The translations under genes were made by a program, and so were the position numbers. A stretch of 64,000 bases of DNA from Rhodospirillales bacterium (GTDB lineage Bacteria; Pseudomonadota; Alphaproteobacteria; Rhodospirillales; Casp-alpha2), in assembly GCA_017640505.1 (NCBI GenBank), contig JAEPQO010000003.1:248001-312000 (forward strand), in the 5' to 3' direction. Position 1 is the stretch's first letter. The number at the start of each line of letters is the position of its first letter. The notes under the pieces are model-generated. The model was given only the letters and a program-made list of their open reading frames with translations, did not search any database and was not told the origin of the DNA. Of the stretch, positions 41,313 through 48,920 are shown piece after piece.

Positions 41313-42365
41313 ATGACTGACACCGATCATATCCGCACGGCACTCCTCGACTGGTACGACGCGCACCGCCGCGACCTGCCGTGGCGCGCTGGGCCAGGCG
41401 AAACGCCCGATCCTTACAAGGTCTGGCTATCGGAAATCATGCTGCAGCAGACCACCGTGGCAACGGTCGGCGGCTATTTTGGCGAATTTATGGCGCGCTG
41501 GCCCGATGTGGCGGCGCTGGCGGCGGCGGACCTGGACGAGGTGCTGGTGGCGTGGCAGGGGCTTGGCTATTACGCGCGGGCGCGGAACCTGCACAAGTGT
41601 GCGCGCGCCGTTGCCGAGGATTACGGCGGCCGGTTCCCGGACACCGTCGACGGTCTCAAGGCGCTGCCGGGAATCGGGCCCTATACTGCCAATGCGATTG
41701 CCGCCATCGCTTTCGAGCGTGCCGCGATGCCGGTCGACGGCAATATCGAGCGGGTGACGGCCAGGCTTTTCAACATCGAAACGCCGTTACCCGCGGGCAA
41801 GGCCGAGATCGCCGAGAAGGCATCCACATTTGCCAGCGATCACCGGCCCGGCGACTTCGCGCAGGCGATGATGGATCTCGGCGCCACCGTATGTACGCCC
41901 AAGTCACCGAAGTGCCTGCTGTGTCCGCTGGCCGACTTTTGCGATGCCCGGGCGGCGGGTGCCCCGGAACGGTTGCCGGCGCGGGCCGAGAAGAAAGCGC
42001 GCCCCGAGCGCACGTGCGTGATGTTTTGGGTGGAGAACCCGAAGGGCGAGGTGCTGCTCCGGAAGCGGCCGGAACAGGGTCTGCTGGGCGGCATGACGGA
42101 ACTGCCGTCGACACCGTGGCGCGAGGGGGACTGGCCGGATGCGTCGGAAATTTCGGCGCATCAGCCGCTCGACCTCGACTGGCAGCCGGCCGACGGCGAA
42201 GCCGTGCACGTGTTCACCCATTTCCGCCTGACGATCCGGCTGCTTGTCGGCAAGTCCCGGTCCCGCGCCAATGCCGACGGGTTCTGGGCGCGGCCGGCCG
42301 ATTTTACGGGTCACGCGCTGCCGACGGTGATCAAGAAAGCGATGAAGCTGGTGACCGACGCCTGA
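41313..42365 (+). CDS. mutY: A/G-specific adenine DNA glycosylase MutY
   Basis: MutY removes adenine paired with 8-oxoguanine. The 350-residue protein has catalytic Glu41 (SEIMLQQT), the helix-hairpin-helix LPGIGPYTANAIAAIAF, catalytic Asp142 (VDGNIERV), the iron-sulfur motif C-X6-C-X2-C-X5-C (VCTPKSPKCLLCPLADFC), and a C-terminal NUDIX-like domain that recognises 8-oxoG. Length and order are normal. Confidence 0.97.
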   Translation: MTDTDHIRTALLDWYDAHRRDLPWRAGPGETPDPYKVWLSEIMLQQTTVATVGGYFGEFMARWPDVAALAAADLDEVLVAWQGLGYYARARNLHKCARAVAEDYGGRFPDTVDGLKALPGIGPYTANAIAAIAFERAAMPVDGNIERVTARLFNIETPLPAGKAEIAEKASTFASDHRPGDFAQAMMDLGATVCTPKSPKCLLCPLADFCDARAAGAPERLPARAEKKARPERTCVMFWVENPKGEVLLRKRPEQGLLGGMTELPSTPWREGDWPDASEISAHQPLDLDWQPADGEAVHVFTHFRLTIRLLVGKSRSRANADGFWARPADFTGHALPTVIKKAMKLVTDA

Positions 42366-42368
42366 CAT

Positions 42369-42743
42369 TCAGCCGGACGTCACGGCGCGTTTGAAAGCCT
42401 TGATATCGTCATCGAGCGTGCGCTCGATCATGCGGGTTAGCGCCTGCGCCTGCAGGATCGCCTGACCGCGCGCCGGCAATGCCAGGACGCGGTCGAGTTC
42501 GACCAGCATATTGCCCAGCCGCTTGAGGCCGTGTTTTTCCGCCCATGTCTGAAAGGCGTGGGTTTCCGCCTTGAGGCCGGAAACGTCGCCCGCAACGGCC
42601 AGCGCGGCCATCTGCCGGGCCCTGTCCTCGGGTGACGGCGTGTCGCTCATCAGCGCGCCCAGAACGCGCTCGGCGCCGCCGTCACCGACAAGGTCGTCGA
42701 TGGCGCGGCGGTCGAGAACATCCCAGGTTGCTGTGTCAGGCAT
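42369..42743 (-). CDS. Hpt-like helical protein
   Basis: The 124-residue protein looks all-helical. Its centre, KAETHAFQTWAEKHGLKRLGNMLVELDRVL, resembles a histidine phosphotransfer (Hpt) helix pair, with His62 at the position of the phosphorylated His but without the usual Lys-Gly after it. It may be a diverged Hpt domain of a phosphorelay or only share the fold. It ends three bases after the convergent mutY stop and begins five bases downstream of apt, with which it may be co-transcribed. Confidence 0.55.
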   Translation of the reverse strand: MPDTATWDVLDRRAIDDLVGDGGAERVLGALMSDTPSPEDRARQMAALAVAGDVSGLKAETHAFQTWAEKHGLKRLGNMLVELDRVLALPARGQAILQAQALTRMIERTLDDDIKAFKRAVTSG

Positions 42744-42748
42744 ATCTA

Positions 42749-43264
42749 TCAGTCATCGTATTGAATAAGCGCGTCGAACGGCACGCCGATCTTATCGCGT
42801 CCGCCGAGAAACGTCAGTTCAATGATGCACGCCGCGCCGACGACCTTGGCACCGACCTTGTCGAACAGTGCCAGCGACGCACCGAGCGTACCGCCCGTCG
42901 CCAGCAGGTCGTCCAGCACGACGACGCGCTGGCCCGGCGCCACGGCGTCGGACTGAATCTGGATCGAGTCGGAACCGTATTCGAGCTCGTATTCGTGGCT
43001 GATCACGTCGCCCGGCAGCTTGCCCGGTTTTCTGACCATGCAGAACCCGAGGCCGAGCTTGGCGGCGAGCGGCGCCGCGACCAGGAACCCGCGGGATTCG
43101 ATGCCGGCCAGAATGTCCGGTTGATGCTTGGAAACGATCCGCGCCAAGCGGCCGAGTGCGACCTGCCATGCATCCGGATGCGCCAACAATGTGGAAATAT
43201 CGTAAAAAAGAATGCCCGGTTTCGGGAAATCGGGGACGCCCCGGATGTGCTCTTTAAGGTCCAT
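42749..43264 (-). CDS. apt: Adenine phosphoribosyltransferase
   Basis: Apt salvages adenine to AMP with PRPP. The 171-residue protein begins [27 protein letters not shown], has the purine-site [21 protein letters not shown], and the PRPP loop [13 protein letters not shown] near 122-134. GGAGG lies just before the ATG. Confidence 0.97.
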   Translation of the reverse strand: MDLKEHIRGVPDFPKPGILFYDISTLLAHPDAWQVALGRLARIVSKHQPDILAGIESRGFLVAAPLAAKLGLGFCMVRKPGKLPGDVISHEYELEYGSDSIQIQSDAVAPGQRVVVLDDLLATGGTLGASLALFDKVGAKVVGAACIIELTFLGGRDKIGVPFDALIQYDD

Positions 43265-43402
43265 TCATGCCTCCAGTGATGTTGCGGCATCCTAGCACGG
43301 GGTGGTCGGTCTGCAATCGCCGAGTGTCGGATGTGGAGTTGCAAGGCCCTGTCAAACATGGTGAGCTTCAGAATGCGTACGCCGGGTTGGGAGGCCCTGT
43401 CT

Positions 43403-44758
43403 ATGTCATCCGAAACTCATGTATTTCACCGGGCGCCGAAATCGGCGTTGCCGAAAGCGGTTAAAGGTGACGGCATTTATGTCGTCGACAGCGATGGAAA
43501 ACGCTATCTGGACGGATCCGGCGGCGCGGCGGTGTCGTGTCTCGGCCATTCCGATCCGGACGTTATCGCGGCCATAAAGGGACAACTGGACGAAATCGCG
43601 TTCGCGCATACGGGCTTCTTTACGTCGGGCCCGGCCGAGGAACTGGCGGATTTTCTGGTCGAGCGCGGCCCGAAAGACGAAAACGCCGGTATGCGGGCGG
43701 TCTATTTCGTTTCCGGCGGCTCGGAAGCCGTTGAAGCGGCGCTCAAGATGGCGCGGCAATACCACCTGGAGCGCGGCGAGCCCAAGCGCGCACGCTACAT
43801 CGCCCGGCGCCAGAGCTATCACGGCAACACGCTGGGCGCGCTTGCCGTCGGCGGCAACGTGTGGCGGCGCGAGCCGTATGCGCCGTTGCTGGTGGAAACA
43901 TCGCTGATCGCGCCGTGCTATGCCTACCGGGACAAGCAGGACGACGAAAGCGACGAGGAATACGGGCTGCGCGTGGCGAACGAACTGGAAGCCGAGATCG
44001 AACGCCTTGGCGCCGCGAACGTGTCGGCGTTCATTGCCGAAACGGTGGGCGGGGCGACGGCCGGCGTGATCCCGCCGGTGAAGGGCTATTACAAACGCAT
44101 CCGCGAAATCTGCGACAAGCACGGCGTTGTCATGATTCTCGACGAGGTGATGAGCGGCATGGGCCGGACCGGGACGCTGTTCGCGTGCGAGCAGGACGGC
44201 GTCGTGCCGGACATTGTCTGTATCGCCAAGGGACTGGGCGCCGGGTATCAGCCGATCGGCGCGACCATGGTCACCGACAAGATCTATGATGCCTTCATCC
44301 AGGGCTCGGGCGCGTTCCAACACGGGCATACTTATATGGGCCATCCGACGGCCTGTGCCGGCGCGCTGGCGGTGCAGAAAAAGATCGAAAGCCACAACCT
44401 GCTGGAAGCCGTCAGGAACCAGGGGAACGCGCTGGTCAACAAGCTGCATGAGCGCTTCGGCAATCACGCGCACGTCGGCGATATCCGCGGACGTGGCCTG
44501 TTTCAGGGCGTCGAACTGGTCAAGGACCGGGCGACCAAAGAGACGTTCGATCCGGCGCACAAGCTGCACGCGAGGATCAAGAAACATGCGTTCGAGGCCG
44601 GCCTGATCTGCTATCCGGGCGGGGCGACGGCGGACGGCGTGCGCGGCGATCACATCCTGATCGCGCCGCCGTTCATTATCACGGATGCACAACTGGACGA
44701 GCTCGTGGACAAGCTGGGGCACGCGGTAGAGACCTCGCTTGCCGAGATAGGGCATTGA
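43403..44758 (+). CDS. Class III PLP-dependent aminotransferase
   Basis: A 451-residue aminotransferase of the class III fold: VVDSDGKRYLDGSGGAAVSCLGH at the start, VYFVSGGSEAVEAALKMARQYH for the phosphate site, ILDEVMSGMGRTG for the cofactor Asp, and IAKGLGAGYQPIGA with PLP-binding Lys276. Members use omega-amino acids, amines or ornithine-like donors; the exact substrate is not clear. GGAGG eight bases before ATG 43403 fixes the start; the open frame to 43331 is not needed. The TAXI-TRAP genes downstream, on the same strand, could supply an amino or carboxylate substrate. Confidence 0.9.
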   Translation: MSSETHVFHRAPKSALPKAVKGDGIYVVDSDGKRYLDGSGGAAVSCLGHSDPDVIAAIKGQLDEIAFAHTGFFTSGPAEELADFLVERGPKDENAGMRAVYFVSGGSEAVEAALKMARQYHLERGEPKRARYIARRQSYHGNTLGALAVGGNVWRREPYAPLLVETSLIAPCYAYRDKQDDESDEEYGLRVANELEAEIERLGAANVSAFIAETVGGATAGVIPPVKGYYKRIREICDKHGVVMILDEVMSGMGRTGTLFACEQDGVVPDIVCIAKGLGAGYQPIGATMVTDKIYDAFIQGSGAFQHGHTYMGHPTACAGALAVQKKIESHNLLEAVRNQGNALVNKLHERFGNHAHVGDIRGRGLFQGVELVKDRATKETFDPAHKLHARIKKHAFEAGLICYPGGATADGVRGDHILIAPPFIITDAQLDELVDKLGHAVETSLAEIGH

Positions 44759-45140
44759 TTAAAAAAGGTAATTCTTGCCGGGAACCCCTGTCTTGCACCG
44801 GAACGGTGCTATGCTACACTTTTTCTCAATAATGACGGACGGGAACAAAATGACCGCGTCAGGGAGACTAAACACAGAGGTAGATGCGACGTCCGGCCAT
44901 GCGCCCGGCCTGTTTTTGCGTCCCTTCGACAATACTGGTTTTCATGGAATTCGCTCGTTGGCCAATCCTCTTGCTGGGACAAGCGACGAACGGATGGCCG
45001 GGGATTTCGCCCGGCTGTTTCAAGGTCGGTCTATTGGGCCGTCCGTCATTTGGCATTGACGGCAAGGGAGGGATTTCTGCCGACGGTGCCTTAAGTGATT
45101 TGGAGAGCTTAACTAGATCAAAATCTCAAGGAGGAGTCAT
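44759..45140 (+). other. Non-coding gap upstream of the TAXI receptor
   Basis: These 382 bases hold no gene I can support; the short open frames here have no database-like features, codon bias or ribosome sites. Near 44893-44925, GGCC blocks before TGTTTTTG may form a weak terminator for the aminotransferase. The promoter of the TAXI receptor must lie here, and a good AGGAGG (about 45129-45134) precedes its ATG. Confidence 0.5.
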
Positions 45141-46112
45141 ATGCACTTCAAGAAAACTCTGGCGGTGAGCGCTGCCGTTATCGGCCTTACGTTCGCTGTC
45201 GGCACAGCCGAAGCGGCGCAGAAGTTCATCACCATCGGTACCGGTGGTGTGACGGGCGTGTACTACCCGACGGGTCAGTCGATCTGCCGTCTCGTGAACA
45301 AGACGCGCAAGGAACACGGCATCCGCTGTTCGGCGGAATCGACCGGTGGTTCGGTGTACAACATCAACACCATTCGCGCTGGCGAGCTGGACATGGGCGT
45401 CGCCCAGTCCGACTGGCAGTATCACGCCTATAACGGGACCTCCAAGTTCGAAGACCAGGGCCCGTTCAAGGAACTCCGCGCGGTGTTCTCGGTTCACGCC
45501 GAGCCGGTTTCGATCGTTGCCCGCAAGGACAGCGGCATCAAGACCGTCGACGATTTGGTCGGCAAGCGCGTCAACATCGGTAACCCGGGTTCCGGTACGG
45601 AAGCGACCTGGAACGTCATGTGGGGCGCCATGGGTAAAACCAATGACGACCTGAAACTGGCGGCGCAGATGAAGTCGTCGGAAACCCCGTCGGCGCTGTG
45701 CGACAACAAGATCGACGCGTTCTTCTGGCTCGTCGGTAACCCGTCGGCGCTGAACAAGGAAGCGGCGACCACGTGTGACGTCGTTTTCGCGCATACCGAC
45801 AACGCGGCCATCGCCAAGCTCGTCGCCGACAACCCGTTCTATCGCTATGCGACCATTCCGGGCGGGATGTACAACGGCAACCCGGACGACATTACGACGT
45901 TCGGTGTCGGTGCCACCTTCGTCAGCTCGACGAAGGCTGCCGACGACACGGTCTACTACGTCGTGAAAGCGGTCTTCGACAACTTCGATCAGTTCAAGAA
46001 GCTGCACCCGGCGTTCGGTCACCTCAAAGAATCCGAGATGATCAAGGACGCGCTTTCCGCACCGATTCACGGTGGTGCGATGAAGTACTACAAAGAACGC
46101 GGCTGGATGTAA
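45141..46112 (+). CDS. TAXI-type TRAP transporter solute receptor
   Basis: The periplasmic binding protein of a TRAP-TAXI system, 323 residues. Residues 1-25 form a signal peptide ending AEA. The mature protein starts with KFITIGTGGVTGVYYPTGQSICRLVNK, the hallmark of TAXI receptors, and continues with STGGSVYNINTIRAGELDMGVAQSD. TAXI receptors usually bind dicarboxylates or amino acids such as glutamate, but the ligand is not readable here. A terminator follows before the permease gene, so receptor should be made in excess. Confidence 0.96.
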   Translation: MHFKKTLAVSAAVIGLTFAVGTAEAAQKFITIGTGGVTGVYYPTGQSICRLVNKTRKEHGIRCSAESTGGSVYNINTIRAGELDMGVAQSDWQYHAYNGTSKFEDQGPFKELRAVFSVHAEPVSIVARKDSGIKTVDDLVGKRVNIGNPGSGTEATWNVMWGAMGKTNDDLKLAAQMKSSETPSALCDNKIDAFFWLVGNPSALNKEAATTCDVVFAHTDNAAIAKLVADNPFYRYATIPGGMYNGNPDDITTFGVGATFVSSTKAADDTVYYVVKAVFDNFDQFKKLHPAFGHLKESEMIKDALSAPIHGGAMKYYKERGWM

Positions 46113-46123
46113 GCCGACGGGAG

Positions 46124-46153
46124 CCGGGGGAGATATTTTCTCCCCCGGTTTTT
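46124..46153 (+). terminator. Terminator or attenuator between TAXI receptor and permease
   Basis: CCGGGGGAGA at 46124-46133 pairs with TCTCCCCCGG at 46139-46148, followed by TTTTT. Since the co-oriented permease gene starts about 95 bases on, it probably lowers permease expression rather than ending the operon. Confidence 0.88.
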
Positions 46154-46247
46154 CGTTTTCCGTATTGGTTTATCGATTTATCGACGAGGTCATTCGAAGA
46201 CCTGGTATTTGCATCAATAATAAGGTCGTTAAGCGCAGGGGGACCGA

Positions 46248-48839
46248 ATGAGCGAGCAAAGTAAGGATTTCACGCCGGACCAGGACAAGCTCCAGGAAAT
46301 GATCGCCGACTCGGATACCGGTGGGCGTAGTCCTGAGGGTATCCCGGCAAAGGTTCTTTGGGGCGTGCCGTTGGCGTGGTCCTTGTTCCAGCTCTGGTAC
46401 GCGTCGCCGCTGCCCTACATCTTCAACATCGGCCTGTTCAATTCGACCGAGGCGCGTTCGATCCACCTGGCGTTCGCGGTGTTTCTTGCCTTCACCGCGT
46501 ATCCGACGTTCAAAAGCTCGCCCCGCAATTACATCCCGATCCAGGACTGGATCGCGTCGCTGGTCGGCGCTTTCGCCGCCGGTTACCTGTTCCTGTTTTA
46601 TAACCAGCTGGCCGAGCGGCCGGGCCTGCCGACGACGACCGACCTGGTGGTCTCATGGGTCGGCCTGATCCTCGTTCTCGAAGCGACGCGGCGTGCCCTC
46701 GGGCCCCCGCTCATGATCGTTGCCGCGGTGTTCCTGCTCTACACCTTCTTCGGCGACATGGCGCCCGACATGATCAGTTGGAAGGGCGCATCGACCGCCA
46801 AGGCGATGTCGCACTATTACCTGACGACAGAAGGCATGTTCGGTGTCGCGCTGGGCGTGTCGACCGGGCTCGTGTTCCTGTTCGTGTTGTTTGGCTCGCT
46901 GCTCGAAAAAGCGGGCGCGGGGAACTACTTCATCCGCGTCGCGTTCGCCTTGATGGGCCACATGCGCGGCGGCCCGGCCAAGGCGGCCGTCGTCTCGTCG
47001 GCGCTGACCGGTCTTGTTTCCGGGTCCGCCATTGCCAACGTGGTGACGACAGGGACGTTTACGATCCCGCTGATGAAAAAGGTCGGCTTCACGGCCGAGA
47101 AGGCGGGCGCCGTCGAAGTGGCGTCTTCCACCAACGGTCAGCTGACGCCGCCGGTCATGGGCGCGGTTGCGTTCCTGATGGTCGAATACGTCGGGATTTC
47201 GTATGTCGAGGTCATCAAGCACGCCTTCCTGCCGGCGATGATTTCCTATATCGCGCTGGTCTATATCGTTCACCTCGAAGCGCTCAAGGCCAACCTCAAG
47301 GGGTTGCCGCGCCGCCACGTGCCGACGTTCGTCGGTCAGATCATGGGCTTCGGCGGGACCTTCGTGGGCCTCGCGGCGCTGAGCGCAGGCCTTTACTACG
47401 GTCTCGGCTGGACCAAGGACGTCTTCGGTGACGCGACCCTTTATGCCGTCTGCGTCATGATCGCGATCGCTTACGTCGGGCTCGTCTGGTACGCGACCAA
47501 GGTGCCGGAACTGGAGACGACGTTCGAGATCAACGAACTGCCGGACCCGAAACCGACGATCCGCGCCGGGCTTTATTACCTGCTGCCGGTGGTCGTGCTG
47601 ATCTGGTGTCTCGTGGTTGAGCGCCTGTCGCCGAGCCTGTCCGCATTCTGGGCGTCGATCCTGATGCTGGTCATCCTGGTGACGCAGAACTGGCTGAAAT
47701 CGATCTTCCGTGCCGAGGGCGGCGCGATGATGGATTACATGCGCCAGGGTGTCATCGACGGGCTCGAAGGGCTTGTCGCCGGTGCCCGCAACATGATCGG
47801 CATCGGTGTCGCGACCGCGGTCGCCGGGATCGTCGTCGGTACGCTGACGCTGACCGGTGTCGGCGCGCTGTTCGCCGAAGTGGTCGAGTACCTGTCCGGC
47901 GGTTACGTGCTGCTGATGCTGATCCTGACCGCGATCCTCAGCCTGATCCTTGGCATGGGGCTGCCGACAACGGCCAACTACATTGTCGTGTCGTCGCTGA
48001 TGGCACCGGTGATCGTCACCGTCGGTGCGGAGCAGGGGCTGATCGTGCCGCTGGTCGCGGTGCATATGTTCGTGTTCTACTTCGGCATCCTTGCCGACGA
48101 TACGCCGCCCGTCGCCATGGCCGCGTTTGCCGCCTCGGCGATTTCAGGCGGCGATCCGATCAGGACTGGCGTACAGGGGTTCCTCTACGACATCCGGACC
48201 GCGATCCTGCCGTTCCTGTTTATCTTCAACACGGAACTGCTGATGATCGGGATCGAAAGCTGGGTGCACCTCGTCATCACCATCGTCACGGCGATAATAG
48301 CGATGCTTTTATTCGCCGCGGCGACACAGGGCTTCTTTATCGTCAGAAGCCGGATCTGGGAAACGGTCGCGCTGTTGCTGATCGCGTTCACCCTGTTCCG
48401 GCCCGGCTACTGGATGGACCAGATCTATCCGCCGCTGGTCTCGACGCCGGCGACGCAGATCTACGACGTCGCGTCCGAACTGCCTGAAAACGGTCAGCTC
48501 CGCATCCGCGTGAAGGGCGAAACCCTCGAAGGCGCCGCCGTCGACAAGACGGTGATGCTCAACATGGGTGAAACAGGTTCCGGCGAGGACCGCCTGATGA
48601 AGGCCGGCCTCGAGCTGCGCGAGGACGAGGGCAAGATGATCATCGACAACGTGCAGTTCGGCAGCCCGGCGGAACGCCAGAAGCTCGATTTCGACTGGGA
48701 GGTCGTCAGCGTCGAGCAGGAAGCCGACCGCCCCGACAAGCAGTGGTTCTATATTCCGGCCCTGCTGTTGTTGTTCGTCGTCGTGACGCTGCAGCGCCGC
48801 CGCCTGAAAGCGGCTGGGGGCGATCCCGCCCACGCCTGA
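46248..48839 (+). CDS. TRAP transporter fused permease (4TM/12TM) with DUF3394 tail
   Basis: The 863-residue protein fuses the small (DctQ-like) and large (DctM-like) membrane subunits of a TRAP transporter, as is usual for TAXI systems. Over 15 hydrophobic helices are visible from about 35 to 720, including VVSSALTGLVSGSAIANVVTTGTFTIPLMKK and LGMGLPTTANYIV. After the helices a soluble segment (about 740-835, PENGQLRIRVKGETLEGAAVDK) corresponds to the DUF3394 domain often found at this place, and a last helix ends the protein. It drives uptake of the ligand of the preceding receptor using an ion gradient. Confidence 0.94.
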   Translation: MSEQSKDFTPDQDKLQEMIADSDTGGRSPEGIPAKVLWGVPLAWSLFQLWYASPLPYIFNIGLFNSTEARSIHLAFAVFLAFTAYPTFKSSPRNYIPIQDWIASLVGAFAAGYLFLFYNQLAERPGLPTTTDLVVSWVGLILVLEATRRALGPPLMIVAAVFLLYTFFGDMAPDMISWKGASTAKAMSHYYLTTEGMFGVALGVSTGLVFLFVLFGSLLEKAGAGNYFIRVAFALMGHMRGGPAKAAVVSSALTGLVSGSAIANVVTTGTFTIPLMKKVGFTAEKAGAVEVASSTNGQLTPPVMGAVAFLMVEYVGISYVEVIKHAFLPAMISYIALVYIVHLEALKANLKGLPRRHVPTFVGQIMGFGGTFVGLAALSAGLYYGLGWTKDVFGDATLYAVCVMIAIAYVGLVWYATKVPELETTFEINELPDPKPTIRAGLYYLLPVVVLIWCLVVERLSPSLSAFWASILMLVILVTQNWLKSIFRAEGGAMMDYMRQGVIDGLEGLVAGARNMIGIGVATAVAGIVVGTLTLTGVGALFAEVVEYLSGGYVLLMLILTAILSLILGMGLPTTANYIVVSSLMAPVIVTVGAEQGLIVPLVAVHMFVFYFGILADDTPPVAMAAFAASAISGGDPIRTGVQGFLYDIRTAILPFLFIFNTELLMIGIESWVHLVITIVTAIIAMLLFAAATQGFFIVRSRIWETVALLLIAFTLFRPGYWMDQIYPPLVSTPATQIYDVASELPENGQLRIRVKGETLEGAAVDKTVMLNMGETGSGEDRLMKAGLELREDEGKMIIDNVQFGSPAERQKLDFDWEVVSVEQEADRPDKQWFYIPALLLLFVVVTLQRRRLKAAGGDPAHA

Positions 48840-48860
48840 TCAGGTACATTGACCAACAAA

Positions 48861-48890
48861 AAACGAGCCCGGCAGGTCCGGGCTCGTTTT
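48861..48890. terminator. Bidirectional terminator between TRAP permease and acnB
   Basis: ACGAGCCCGG at 48863-48872 pairs with CCGGGCTCGT at 48878-48887. It has an A tract on the left and TTTT on the right, so it can end both converging transcripts. Confidence 0.9.
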
Positions 48891-48920
48891 CGTTTGGATC
48901 CAGCTTGATCCGCCCGGCAC

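Noticed and set aside
44775-45168. Several short open frames before the TAXI receptor
   Set aside because: They overlap one another in different frames and show no ribosome site, domain or composition typical of a gene.
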